Assembly (NCBI GenBank): GCA_946558695.1
Contig: CAMNTQ010000020.1
Location: 1-56,379, forward strand
Length of the DNA: 56,379 nucleotides
Direction: 5' to 3'
Source: an uncultured Lachnospiraceae bacterium
Lineage (GTDB): Bacteria; Bacillota; Clostridia; Lachnospirales; Lachnospiraceae
How positions within the stretch are numbered: position 1 is the stretch's first letter; each line of letters starts with the position of its first letter. Shown here in pieces: positions 25,084 through 32,522 of the stretch. The notes under the pieces are model-generated. The model was not told where the DNA came from. It was given only the letters and a program-made list of their open reading frames with translations, and searched no databases. Position numbers and translations under genes: made by a program.

Positions 25084-25171
25084 GATTTTTCCCAATCTCC
25101 TTATTTCCTTTTTTGGCCGGCCTCTTTATGGTTCAATTGTATAATCAAAAAGTCTTTGCAACAACCGCACT

Positions 25172-25193
25172 TTTTCCTCATTGTTGCGGAAAA
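25172..25193. promoter_or_regulatory. operator of the MFS gene (TTTTCC-N10-GGAAAA)
   Basis: TTTTCC (25172-25177), 10 bp, GGAAAA (25188-25193). An overlapping perfect inverted repeat GCAACAA (25158-25164) / TTGTTGC (25181-25187) is also seen. A TATACA -10-like box lies 28 bp downstream on the minus strand, without a good -35. Confidence 0.6.
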
Positions 25194-25213
25194 CGGCGGA
25201 TAAAAATGAAACA

Positions 25214-25253
25214 AGTCTCTTCCTGCTGGCTTTGAAGCCCGCAGAAAGAGACT
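25214..25253 (-). terminator. terminator after the orphan 144-aa gene
   Basis: AGTCTCTT (25214-25221) pairs with AAGAGACT (25246-25253), with inner CTGC/GCAG. On the minus strand it is followed by TGTTTCATTTTT. It may work in both directions. Confidence 0.65.
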
Positions 25254-25283
25254 CTTTATTAATCCTGTTTTATATATTAATTC

Positions 25284-25718
25284 CTATCCTTTTATATTAA
25301 GCCACTGCGGCTTCCTAAAGCCGAAAATCTCCTCTTCGTCAACCGCATGCAGAACTTTTTCATATTCATTCTTCGCCCGCTCATGCTTGGCTCCTGTTGT
25401 TTCAGGCACTTTTATGTCCCTCATTATCGGCGGGATTTCCCCGGGCTTTTTTATGCACCCTGTATCAGCCGGCATTTCCTCATATTTTTCGCTTTCTTCC
25501 ATAGAATCCTCTGCCGTATTCCCATCAGTCCGAACTTCCTGCTCCATGTCTTCTCTCTGGCGCATGCTCTCTTTCTGATGCATATCTTCTCTTTGCATGG
25601 CTAATGAAGAAACATAATATTGTATATTCTCTGGCTTAATATCATTTTCTGACGAAATATTCATCTGGTGATGCATTCGCTTTTTTAACAATCGGATAGA
25701 TTCATCCCTCGATTCCAT
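25284..25718 (-). CDS. hypothetical protein, Met/Glu/Gln-rich
   Basis: 144 aa, not recognised. It has no signal peptide or membrane segment. The central part (residues 35-70) is rich in Met, Gln, Arg and Glu (QREDMHQKESMRQREDMEQE), probably a charged helix. The C-terminus has an aromatic FGFRKPQWLN. A strong GCAGGAGG ribosome site, a matching promoter (25757-25785) and a terminator make it a genuine transcribed unit. It stands alone between locus 1 and a GH42 remnant, so context gives no function. Confidence 0.55.
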   Translation of the reverse strand: MESRDESIRLLKKRMHHQMNISSENDIKPENIQYYVSSLAMQREDMHQKESMRQREDMEQEVRTDGNTAEDSMEESEKYEEMPADTGCIKKPGEIPPIMRDIKVPETTGAKHERAKNEYEKVLHAVDEEEIFGFRKPQWLNIKG

Positions 25719-25756
25719 CGATCTTCAACCTCCTGCATTCTTATCCGGTTGGCTTA

Positions 25757-25785
25757 AGTATAACACGTGATTCTTTAAGAGACAA
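25757..25785 (-). promoter_or_regulatory. promoter of the orphan 144-aa gene
   Basis: Minus-strand -35 TTGTCT (25780-25785) and -10 TATACT (25757-25762) with 17-bp spacing, 38 nt before the start codon. Confidence 0.6.
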
Positions 25786-25794
25786 TACAGACCG

Positions 25795-26071
25795 TTACGT
25801 ATACACATCCAGACGTTCCTTTTCCATACGATGGTTATGCTGGGCTTCCTTTTCCACAATCCTTGCACTCAACTCCTGATAGACAGGCGAATTATAATTG
25901 TAGTGCCTTCTCGCACCGTGCCGGTACAGCAGTATTCAAGACTTCCGGATATTTTTCCGTCAGCCATGCCGGCGGTGTCGCCGTCGGCATCCCAAAGATT
26001 ACCTTCATCTTCTTCTCTTCGCACAAGTCTAAAAATCCGGAGTACCAAACGAAATCCCGATTCCCGCTCCA
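25795..26071 (-). pseudogene. GH42 beta-galactosidase remnant, frameshifted and truncated at both ends
   Basis: Translating the minus strand gives DFVWYSGFLDLCEEKK, VIFGMPTATPPAWLTEKYPE and, after a frame change near 25920, HGARRHYNYNSPVYQELSARI. These are in order the hallmark blocks of the GH42 catalytic barrel N-terminal part (TPTAxPPAWL..YPE and RRH..NSPxY). Roughly the first 45 residues are missing between the preserved ribosome site and the first homologous codon. After the last block the sequence diverges and stops at 25795, so nearly all of the ~650-residue enzyme is gone. No activity is possible. Together with the promoter below this fills most of the 503-bp gap between genes. Confidence 0.75.
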
Positions 26072-26102
26072 CTTTCTTTATCGCTCTCTTAAAGGCGGCT
26101 GA

Positions 26103-26142
26103 CTCCTTTCGGTTAGTATATCATATTTCAGGCGCTTTCCAA
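26103..26142 (-). promoter_or_regulatory. relic promoter, cre-like site and ribosome site of the GH42 gene
   Basis: Minus-strand -35 TTGGAA (26137-26142), 16-bp spacer, -10 TATACT (26115-26120) and AAAGGAG (26103-26109) are all intact. GGAAAGCGCCTGAA (26127-26140) matches 10 of 14 bases of a CcpA cre-type site, which would have given catabolite repression. They now precede only the broken gene. Confidence 0.5.
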
Positions 26143-26164
26143 ATCTTTTTCAATTCTTTTCCAC

Positions 26165-26196
26165 TAAAAAAGGAACTGTCTATTCACGACAGCTCC
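26165..26196 (-). terminator. terminator of the rbs-like/dha operon
   Basis: On the minus strand GGAGCTGTC pairs with GACAGTTCC (26196-26188 with 26180-26172) and is followed by TTTTTT. It lies 26 nt past the dhaL stop. Confidence 0.8.
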
Positions 26197-26221
26197 CTCC
26201 ATCTTTCTTTTTAGACTTTTT

Positions 26222-26860
26222 TTATTCAAGAACTTTTTTCATTCCCTCTGCCATTGCTACCAGAATAATGCAGCACGACGTCGCCCCGGCATCCAGCACT
26301 CCCCTTGAGCGCTCTCCCAGTCTGGAAGCGCGGCCGTACATTGCTACCATATTTTTCGTCGATTCCTTGCCTTCTTCTGCACATTTTTCCATTTCATCCA
26401 GTGCAGCCGCATAATCCCGTCCATCTGCCGCAGCATTCTTGATACATTCAACACATGGGTTCAAAGTATCAACCAGTGTTTTATCTCCTGGTCTTGCGTC
26501 AACAATTCCGTAAAGACCTTCCAATCCCGCAGCCAGCATGTCCCCGAACAATTCCAGCGTGATATCCTCCGCTTCTTCTGCAGCATCCGCCATTTCCATA
26601 AAGATTGTTCCATAAATCGGTCCCATAGAACCGCCGATTTCATTCAGAAGAACCATTCCCAGCTCTGTAAGTCCGTCCGAAAATAATGTTTCCTTGTCTC
26701 CCAGCCTTTCACCATATGTAACAAAGCCTTTATTCATATTCATGCCATGATCGCCGTCACCGATCAGGCCGTCAATATCGCCAAGATACTGCTTATTCTC
26801 ATGAACAGCGCTCACCATCGCAAGCAAGATTTCCCGGCCTTTTGCATTTTTTACTACCAT
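26222..26860 (-). CDS. dhaL: DhaL-type dihydroxyacetone kinase ADP-binding subunit
   Basis: 212 aa, all-helical. The nucleotide/Mg site IGDGDHGMNMNKGF is at about residues 33-46, with GSMGPIYGTIFM near 75 and the C-terminal DAGATSCCIIL. DhaL works with DhaK to phosphorylate dihydroxyacetone or related short ketoses. In PTS-dependent systems ADP stays bound and DhaM re-phosphorylates it, but no dhaM is present here. It follows dhaK by 12 nt and is the last gene of the transporter operon. Confidence 0.88.
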   Translation of the reverse strand: MVVKNAKGREILLAMVSAVHENKQYLGDIDGLIGDGDHGMNMNKGFVTYGERLGDKETLFSDGLTELGMVLLNEIGGSMGPIYGTIFMEMADAAEEAEDITLELFGDMLAAGLEGLYGIVDARPGDKTLVDTLNPCVECIKNAAADGRDYAAALDEMEKCAEEGKESTKNMVAMYGRASRLGERSRGVLDAGATSCCIILVAMAEGMKKVLE

Positions 26861-26872
26861 AGACCATCCCTC

Positions 26873-27871
26873 CTAAAACTGTTTTAAACCCATCGTATTA
26901 CAATCAAGTTCCATAAGCTCTTTAAGCTCATCATCTAACTTCATAACTGTAAGGGTTGCGCCCATCATTTCAAGAGACGTAAAGTAATTTCCTACGTATG
27001 ATTTACATATCTTAATACCTTTTCCAGAAATCAACTTTTCAATCTCATTGTACAAAACATAAAGCTCCATAACAGGGGTTGCTCCAAGACCTGACACAAG
27101 CACTGCAACCTCGTCCCCCTCCTCAAACGGATAGTCAGGAAGAACTACGTCCACCATTCTCTGCGCCATCTTATCTGCGCTCTCAAGTTCGCACACCTCA
27201 ATGCCCGGCTCCCCGTGATGACCGATGCCTACTTCCATTGTGCCGTCCTTAATCTCAAAATTGGGATGACCTACTGCCGGAAGTGTACATGGCGTCAAGC
27301 CGATCCCGACACTTCTTGTATTGTCGATTGCTTTCTGTGCCGCTGCAATCACTTCATCCAGATTTCCGCCTTTGGCTGCCTTTGCTCCGCCGCATTTCCA
27401 CATGAAGATTTCTCCCGCAACCCCGCGTCTTTTCTCTCTCTGCTCCTTCGGCGCAGACGCAACGTCATCATTCGCAACAACAGACTTTACGGTCAATCCC
27501 TCTTTTTTGGCCATGCGTACTGCCATTTTGACATTCATGTTATCACCGGAATAGTTGCCATATAGACAAGCCACTCCCGCTCCGCCGTCCGCTGCCCGAA
27601 ACGCATCTAAGAATGCCGCCGCCGTAGGCGAAGAGCAAATCTCTCCAACTGCCGCCGCATCACACATGTTTTTTCCGACATAACCTACAAAAGCCGGTTT
27701 ATGACCGGAACCTCCGCCTGTAACAACGCCGACTTTCCCCTTCACCGGAGCCTCCTTTGCAGCAATTACCCTTGGATGCTCTGTAGTCTTTACTATATCT
27801 CCATGGTTTTTTATGAAACCTTCCAACATCTCATCAACAATGTTATCAGGATTATTTAATATTCTCTGCAT
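26873..27871 (-). CDS. dhaK: DhaK-type short-ketose kinase substrate-binding subunit
   Basis: 332 aa. The active-site motifs GGGSGHKPAFVGYVG (about residue 52) and the covalent substrate-binding His in GIGHHGEPGIEV (about 217) are present, with YGNYSGDNMNVKMA between. E. coli DhaK has GHEP where this has GHKP, which marks a subfamily often found with ABC transporters and sugar or tetrulose pathways. The substrate could be dihydroxyacetone, an erythrulose or another short ketose. Co-transcribed with an SDR dehydrogenase that could make such a ketose. Confidence 0.88.
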   Translation of the reverse strand: MQRILNNPDNIVDEMLEGFIKNHGDIVKTTEHPRVIAAKEAPVKGKVGVVTGGGSGHKPAFVGYVGKNMCDAAAVGEICSSPTAAAFLDAFRAADGGAGVACLYGNYSGDNMNVKMAVRMAKKEGLTVKSVVANDDVASAPKEQREKRRGVAGEIFMWKCGGAKAAKGGNLDEVIAAAQKAIDNTRSVGIGLTPCTLPAVGHPNFEIKDGTMEVGIGHHGEPGIEVCELESADKMAQRMVDVVLPDYPFEEGDEVAVLVSGLGATPVMELYVLYNEIEKLISGKGIKICKSYVGNYFTSLEMMGATLTVMKLDDELKELMELDCNTMGLKQF

Positions 27872-27888
27872 ACCCTCTATTCCTCCTA

Positions 27889-28671
27889 CTATTTGATCGT
27901 ATATCCGCCGTCAATCAACAGATTATGTCCGGTAATCATCGCTGCGCCCTTGCTGCAGAGGAATCCGATCACTGCCGCTATCTCCTCCGGTTCTGCAAAT
28001 CTTTCGCTCGGCATCTCCTTTTTAAATGCATCGCCGACCGGCCCATCCCATGCCTTATGTCCGAGAGCCGTAAGAACAACTGTCGGAGCCACCGCATTCA
28101 CACGGATGCCATACTTGCCCCACTCCATAGCCATTACCTTTGTCATAGCGATGATTCCGCCCTTTGCCGCACAATATGCCACATGCTTATCAAGGGCAAT
28201 TACCCCCGCCTGTGACGCTATGTTAACAATACTTCCGCTTACCTTGTTATCGATCATATACTTTCCTACTGCCTGCGCCATGAAAAAGCTCGCGGAAAGA
28301 TTAATATCAATCGTACGGTTCCAATCCTTTGCGTCAATAAGCTCCGCACTTTCAAGCGCTACGATTCCTGCACAATTAACAAGAATATCAATCTGGCCGA
28401 ACGCTTTCACGCCTTCTTCAATCACAGATGCCCTGTAGTCGGCATCGCATACATTTCCGGCAACGCCGATTGCTTTTTCTCCTCCCATTTCTTTTGCAAT
28501 ATCATTCACTGCCGGATTCATATCTGCCAGAACTACATTGGCTCCTTGTTTCAAAAAATATTCCGCAGTCATATTTCCGATTCCGGCAGCGCCGCCCGTG
28601 ATCACCGCCGTCTTTCCTTCAAGGTCATAATTCAATGACATGATTTCTTCTTTTGAAAAATTTGGTAACAT
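27889..28671 (-). CDS. SDR-family oxidoreductase
   Basis: About 260 aa. The cofactor motif TGGAAGIG (about residue 25), NCAGIV, catalytic Ser in VNIASQAG and YCAAKGG (Tyr-x3-Lys) make a complete classical short-chain dehydrogenase. It probably interconverts a polyol and the ketose used by DhaKL. The ribosome site GGAGG is 9 nt before the ATG at 28671; an ATG 6 nt upstream (28677) is a close alternative. Lies 17 nt before dhaK. Confidence 0.85.
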   Translation of the reverse strand: MLPNFSKEEIMSLNYDLEGKTAVITGGAAGIGNMTAEYFLKQGANVVLADMNPAVNDIAKEMGGEKAIGVAGNVCDADYRASVIEEGVKAFGQIDILVNCAGIVALESAELIDAKDWNRTIDINLSASFFMAQAVGKYMIDNKVSGSIVNIASQAGVIALDKHVAYCAAKGGIIAMTKVMAMEWGKYGIRVNAVAPTVVLTALGHKAWDGPVGDAFKKEMPSERFAEPEEIAAVIGFLCSKGAAMITGHNLLIDGGYTIK

Positions 28672-28762
28672 TTTCATACACCTCCATTTTTATGATTAAA
28701 CCTGTTACTTAGCAAAAAGCCTGCCGCCGGCTCTTTCGCGTACGATGGAATAAAGAAAGGAC

Positions 28763-28783
28763 AGGGCTTCGCGCCACTGCCCT
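28763..28783 (-). other. intercistronic hairpin after the binding-protein gene
   Basis: AGGGC (28763-28767) pairs with GCCCT (28779-28783) in a G/C-rich 100-nt gap, without a T-run. Such structures after a binding-protein gene often stabilise its mRNA or dampen read-through; here this is inference. Confidence 0.35.
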
Positions 28784-28797
28784 CCCAACCTTAGCTT

Positions 28798-29784
28798 TTA
28801 GTATTTGTTCTCATATTCAGCCGCATTGTCTTTTGTGATCATCTGGAAAGGAATCCAGATTTCTTTCTCAACCTCTTCTCCGCCCAGAACCTTTACTGCG
28901 GCATCGATAGCGCCTGAAATCTGCCCCTCTGCATCTTGGAAGTCAGAAGCGATCATTCTTCCTTCTTTTACTGCCGCTACAGCATCTGTAATGCCGTCAA
29001 TACCAATACATGGAATATCGTATCCTCCATCTTCAATTGCCTGACGTGCGCCAAGTGCCATCTCATCATTTTCTGCGACTACAGCATCAATCTTATCTCC
29101 ATATGTTGTCAGCCATGTCTCCATAAGTGTCATAGCTTCAGAGCGCGACCAGTTTGCTGTATCATAAGCCAGAATCTCAATTCCCTTATTATCAGCAAGC
29201 ACGTTGTTGATACCTTCCCAGCGCTGAAGCTGCGCTGACTGTCCCATAGGTCCTTCAAGAACCACAATATTGAAAGCGTCTTTCTTCATATAGTCGATCA
29301 TAAACTGCATAATCTCTTCACCGGCACCTACATCCTGCGAACCTACATAAGCTGTCAGCTTGTCAGAATTAACCATTGTATTTACGCCAAATACCGGAAT
29401 TCCAGCTTCGTCTGCCGCATCAACACAAGCCGCACACGCATCCGCATCTTGGGGATTCAGAATAATAGCATCAACACCGTCAGTAATCATGGTCTCTACC
29501 TGTTTGAGCTGTTCATTCGCGTCATTGTTTCCGTCATAAGATGTGTAATTAATACCATTCTCCTTGCAGTATTTCTTAGCATAATTATCCATTCTCATAC
29601 AGAACTCTGTCTGTAGTGTATAGTAAGTTGCTCCGATAGAATAACTGCCTTCCTTCTTCTGCGTTTCCCCGCTGTCTCCGCCGTCTGAAGAACTTTCCTT
29701 ACCGCCGCCGCTGCTGCATGCTGCCATTGACAGCGCCATGATTGTTACCAGTCCTGCTGCAATTATTTTTTTCCACCTTTTCAT
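28798..29784 (-). CDS. ribose-type ABC transporter substrate-binding lipoprotein
   Basis: 328 aa. The lipoprotein signal has its lipobox Cys in SMAACSSGG (about residue 23), followed by a Gly/Ser linker and a periplasmic-binding fold of the RbsB type (TDGVDAIILNPQDADAC; DEAGIPVFGVNT; VVAENDEMALGA). It binds a sugar or polyol outside the membrane for the RbsC-like and RbsA-like partners upstream. The ligand is not predictable from motifs; the kinase and dehydrogenase downstream suggest a short polyol, ketose or branched sugar. Confidence 0.9.
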   Translation of the reverse strand: MKRWKKIIAAGLVTIMALSMAACSSGGGKESSSDGGDSGETQKKEGSYSIGATYYTLQTEFCMRMDNYAKKYCKENGINYTSYDGNNDANEQLKQVETMITDGVDAIILNPQDADACAACVDAADEAGIPVFGVNTMVNSDKLTAYVGSQDVGAGEEIMQFMIDYMKKDAFNIVVLEGPMGQSAQLQRWEGINNVLADNKGIEILAYDTANWSRSEAMTLMETWLTTYGDKIDAVVAENDEMALGARQAIEDGGYDIPCIGIDGITDAVAAVKEGRMIASDFQDAEGQISGAIDAAVKVLGGEEVEKEIWIPFQMITKDNAAEYENKY

Positions 29785-29852
29785 TTTTCTTCCTCCTTTT
29801 TTCTTGATGGGTTATTTTAAGCCTTATGACTTAAATTCTTTGAAGTTATTTA

Positions 29853-30833
29853 TCAGTCTGAACTTAAGCTGTCTAACATAACGGCCATGATTACTACAAA
29901 ACCTTTCACCATCATCTGATAATATGCGCCTACTCCCAGCATGTCCAATCCGCTTGATAAACATACCATAAGCATAATGCCGACGACAGTTCCCCAGAGT
30001 CTTCCTTTTCCTCCGGCAAGGCTTGTTCCGCCGATTACAACCATCGCGATTGCATCTGTCTCGTAACCTTCGCCTGTGTTGGTAACGCCTGATGTGACAC
30101 GTGCAGAGGTGATGACTCCCGCAAGCGCTGCCAGCACTCCTGACAAAATGTATACCGTTGCTATGATTTTCTTAATATTGATTCCCGAAACCCGAGCTGC
30201 ATTCGCATTGCCGCCTACAGCAAATACATATCTTCCATACCGTGTCTTATACAGCAGCAAAAAGCAGACTGCCAATATGACCGCAAATATAATGATCGGA
30301 ACAGGCAGCACTCCGCCTATCATACCGCCGCCGATATATTTAAAGGACTCTGACAGTTTCGGAATTGGCTTTGCATCTGTCAGAAGGTAGGTCAATGATT
30401 TCGCAATACTCATAGAACCAAGTGTCCCAACGAATGCCGGCACTTTCAGGTATGCTACGCAGACTCCGTTAAATGTGCCGATCACAAGCCCCATTGCAAC
30501 TCCGACTAAAACGGCTACAATAGCCGGCTGATTCATGCTTTCCTGTGCAAAATATGCTGAATACATACCAGCGCATCCCATTACAGCGCCTACCGAAAGG
30601 TCAATCCCTCCTGTCAGACACACAAATGTCATTCCAACCGCAAGAAGTCCGTTAATAGATGCAAGCCTGAACATATTTCTTAAGTTGATAAAGCTAACGA
30701 ATCTAGGCTTAACGAGCGAGATGATGATCACCATGATAACCAGTGCTATCAGCGAGCCGTATTTAGCAATAAAATTTTTACGCTGCTGCGCTTTCATCGC
30801 CGCGCTCTTCTCCCCTGTCATTTCTTTTTTCAT
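29853..30833 (-). CDS. ribose-type ABC transporter permease
   Basis: 326 aa with 8-10 hydrophobic segments. The family signatures are TGGIDLSVGAVMG (about residue 74) and, in the loop that contacts the ATPase, VIGGTSLAGGKGRLWGTVVG (about 267). It is the RbsC-like membrane component between the ATPase and binding-protein genes. Confidence 0.92.
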   Translation of the reverse strand: MKKEMTGEKSAAMKAQQRKNFIAKYGSLIALVIMVIIISLVKPRFVSFINLRNMFRLASINGLLAVGMTFVCLTGGIDLSVGAVMGCAGMYSAYFAQESMNQPAIVAVLVGVAMGLVIGTFNGVCVAYLKVPAFVGTLGSMSIAKSLTYLLTDAKPIPKLSESFKYIGGGMIGGVLPVPIIIFAVILAVCFLLLYKTRYGRYVFAVGGNANAARVSGINIKKIIATVYILSGVLAALAGVITSARVTSGVTNTGEGYETDAIAMVVIGGTSLAGGKGRLWGTVVGIMLMVCLSSGLDMLGVGAYYQMMVKGFVVIMAVMLDSLSSD

Positions 30834-30850
30834 CTTTTTCCTTTCCCTCC

Positions 30851-32335
30851 TTACATATACTGCATTGCCATTGTCATAATAGAATTTTGGCTGAATTCAT
30901 CCCTCTTAAGCTCTCCACTGACCTTGTGATTGCTTAAGACCAGAATCCGGTCCGACATTCCCATTGCCTCCGGCATTTCTGACGAAATCATGATGATCGC
31001 TTTTCCCTTTGCCACGAACTCATTCATCAACTTATAGATCTCAGCTTTAGCTCCGACATCAATACCTCTTGTTGGTTCGTCAAATATAATAATATCCGGC
31101 TCCTTTAACATCCATTTGGCTAATACAACTTTTTGCTGGTTCCCTCCCGAGAGATTTTTCACCGCCAGTTTGGAATTGGCCATCTTAACTCTCAGTTCAG
31201 AAAGGATCTGATCCGTCCTGCTCTTTTCCTCTGCCGTCTTTATAAACACCTTATTGCTGAGTTCTTTCATAGAAGGCAAGGTTGTATTATGCGCGATACT
31301 CATAGGCAGAACCAAGCCTTCTCCCTTTCTATCCTCCGTAACATAGGCGATACCATGATTAATGGCATCCGCCGGTTTTTTCAGCTCCACTTTCTCGCCC
31401 TTTATGTATATTTCTCCGGCCTCTGCCCTCGCAAGCCCGAACAGCGACTGCATAGTCTCCGTCCGGCCGGCGCCTACCAATCCTACCAACCCCAGGATTT
31501 CTCCGCAGTGCAGTGTAAAACTGACATCTTCAAACTCTCCCTGTTTCGTAAGCCCTCTAAGTTCCAATATCGGCTCCCCGATGTTCGATTCTCTCTTCGG
31601 ATACTGCTCAGTAAGTTCACGCCCTACCATAGCCTTTACGACCATATCATTTGTGGCCTCTTTTGTATTCCACGTTGCAATGCTCTCACCGTCACGCAAA
31701 ATTGTAATCTTATCAGTTATCGTATATACCTCATCCATTTTGTGGGAAATATATACGATTCCGGTTCCGCGTTTCTTTAGATTCCGAATAATCGTATACA
31801 GATTGGCAACTTCTCTGTCCGTAATGGAAGAAGTCGGTTCATCCATGATCAGAATCCTTGCATCCTGTGACACTGCTTTTGCGATTTCTACCAATTGCTG
31901 ATCCGCTACCCGAAGCCTTCCCATCTTTGTTTTAGGATTCAGGGTAATATGCAGTGTCTCAAGTAATTCTTCCGTCTGTTTATACATCTGACGATAATCA
32001 ATCAGCCCATGCTTCACCGGCTCTCTCCCGAGAAATATATTTTCTGCAACAGACATCTCAACTACGGAAGACAATTCTTGATGAATCATAGCTATACCCA
32101 TTTTCTGCGCTGCAGCCGGAGAATCAATTTCAACTGTCTGCCCTTCAATCTCAACCAAACCGCCGTCACGTTTATGAATACCGACTAATATATTCATTAA
32201 AGTTGATTTTCCCGCACCGTTTTCCCCCATGAGTGCATGCACAGAACCCGCTTCAAGAGAAAAATTTACTGCGTGAAGAACTTCATTTCCATAAAAGCTC
32301 TTTTGTATTCCTCGCATCTCCAACAACAAGCTCAC
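30851..32335 (-). CDS. ribose-type ABC transporter ATP-binding protein, two nucleotide domains
   Basis: About 494 aa. Domain 1 has Walker A GENGAGKST (about 40) and Walker B LIMDEPTSS; domain 2 has the usual RbsA-type degenerate Walker A (GLVGAGRTE), the signature LSGGNQQKV and IIFDEPTRGIDVG. Start: GTG at 32335, with GGGAGGTG 8 nt before it; the frame is open further upstream through the regulatory region but has no ribosome site there. First gene of the six-gene operon rbsA-like, rbsC-like, rbsB-like, SDR, dhaK, dhaL. Confidence 0.92.
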   Translation of the reverse strand: MSLLLEMRGIQKSFYGNEVLHAVNFSLEAGSVHALMGENGAGKSTLMNILVGIHKRDGGLVEIEGQTVEIDSPAAAQKMGIAMIHQELSSVVEMSVAENIFLGREPVKHGLIDYRQMYKQTEELLETLHITLNPKTKMGRLRVADQQLVEIAKAVSQDARILIMDEPTSSITDREVANLYTIIRNLKKRGTGIVYISHKMDEVYTITDKITILRDGESIATWNTKEATNDMVVKAMVGRELTEQYPKRESNIGEPILELRGLTKQGEFEDVSFTLHCGEILGLVGLVGAGRTETMQSLFGLARAEAGEIYIKGEKVELKKPADAINHGIAYVTEDRKGEGLVLPMSIAHNTTLPSMKELSNKVFIKTAEEKSRTDQILSELRVKMANSKLAVKNLSGGNQQKVVLAKWMLKEPDIIIFDEPTRGIDVGAKAEIYKLMNEFVAKGKAIIMISSEMPEAMGMSDRILVLSNHKVSGELKRDEFSQNSIMTMAMQYM

Positions 32336-32367
32336 GTCCTTCACCTCCCGTTTTTTATCGTAAATAA

Positions 32368-32373
32368 ATAGTA
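32368..32373 (-). promoter_or_regulatory. -10 box of the rbs-like/dha operon
   Basis: Minus-strand TACTAT (32368-32373), about 33 nt before the GTG start. At 17-bp spacing the -35 position reads TTTTTG (32391-32396), a poor match, immediately next to the direct repeats at 32398-32426. Confidence 0.5.
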
Positions 32374-32397
32374 GCATGAAAAAATCAGGCCAAAAAG

Positions 32398-32426
32398 GGG
32401 GGAATCTTCTTGTGAATAGGGGGATT
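32398..32426 (-). promoter_or_regulatory. direct repeats, probable AraC-type response regulator site
   Basis: GGGGGAAT (32398-32405) and GGGGGATT (32419-32426) on the + strand are 21 bp apart, two helical turns, and abut the weak -35 of the transporter operon. Tandem half-sites with this period next to a -35 are the usual arrangement for AraC-family activators such as the regulator encoded at 35047-36636. Confidence 0.5.
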
Positions 32427-32451
32427 TTTACGTTTTTTATGTTTTTATGCC

Positions 32452-32517
32452 AAAAAAACACTATTTATCTGTCATATTTCCCATTGATCATGAGACTATC
32501 TGCAAATAAACAGTGTT
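32452..32517 (-). terminator. probable terminator of the signalling operon
   Basis: AACACT and TTTAT (32457-32468) pair with ATAAA and AGTGTT (32506-32517) with one mismatch and a long loop. On the minus strand the stem is followed by TTTTTTT. It separates the degenerate-ATPase gene from the rbsA-like gene. Confidence 0.55.
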
Positions 32518-32522
32518 TTTGT

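Noticed and set aside
25831..26214. 127-codon + strand frame in the gap before dhaL
   Set aside because: The minus strand carries clear GH42 blocks there; the + frame has no ribosome site or homology.
27893..28438. 181-codon + strand frame opposite the SDR gene
   Set aside because: Shadow of a complete dehydrogenase with intact catalytic motifs on the other strand.
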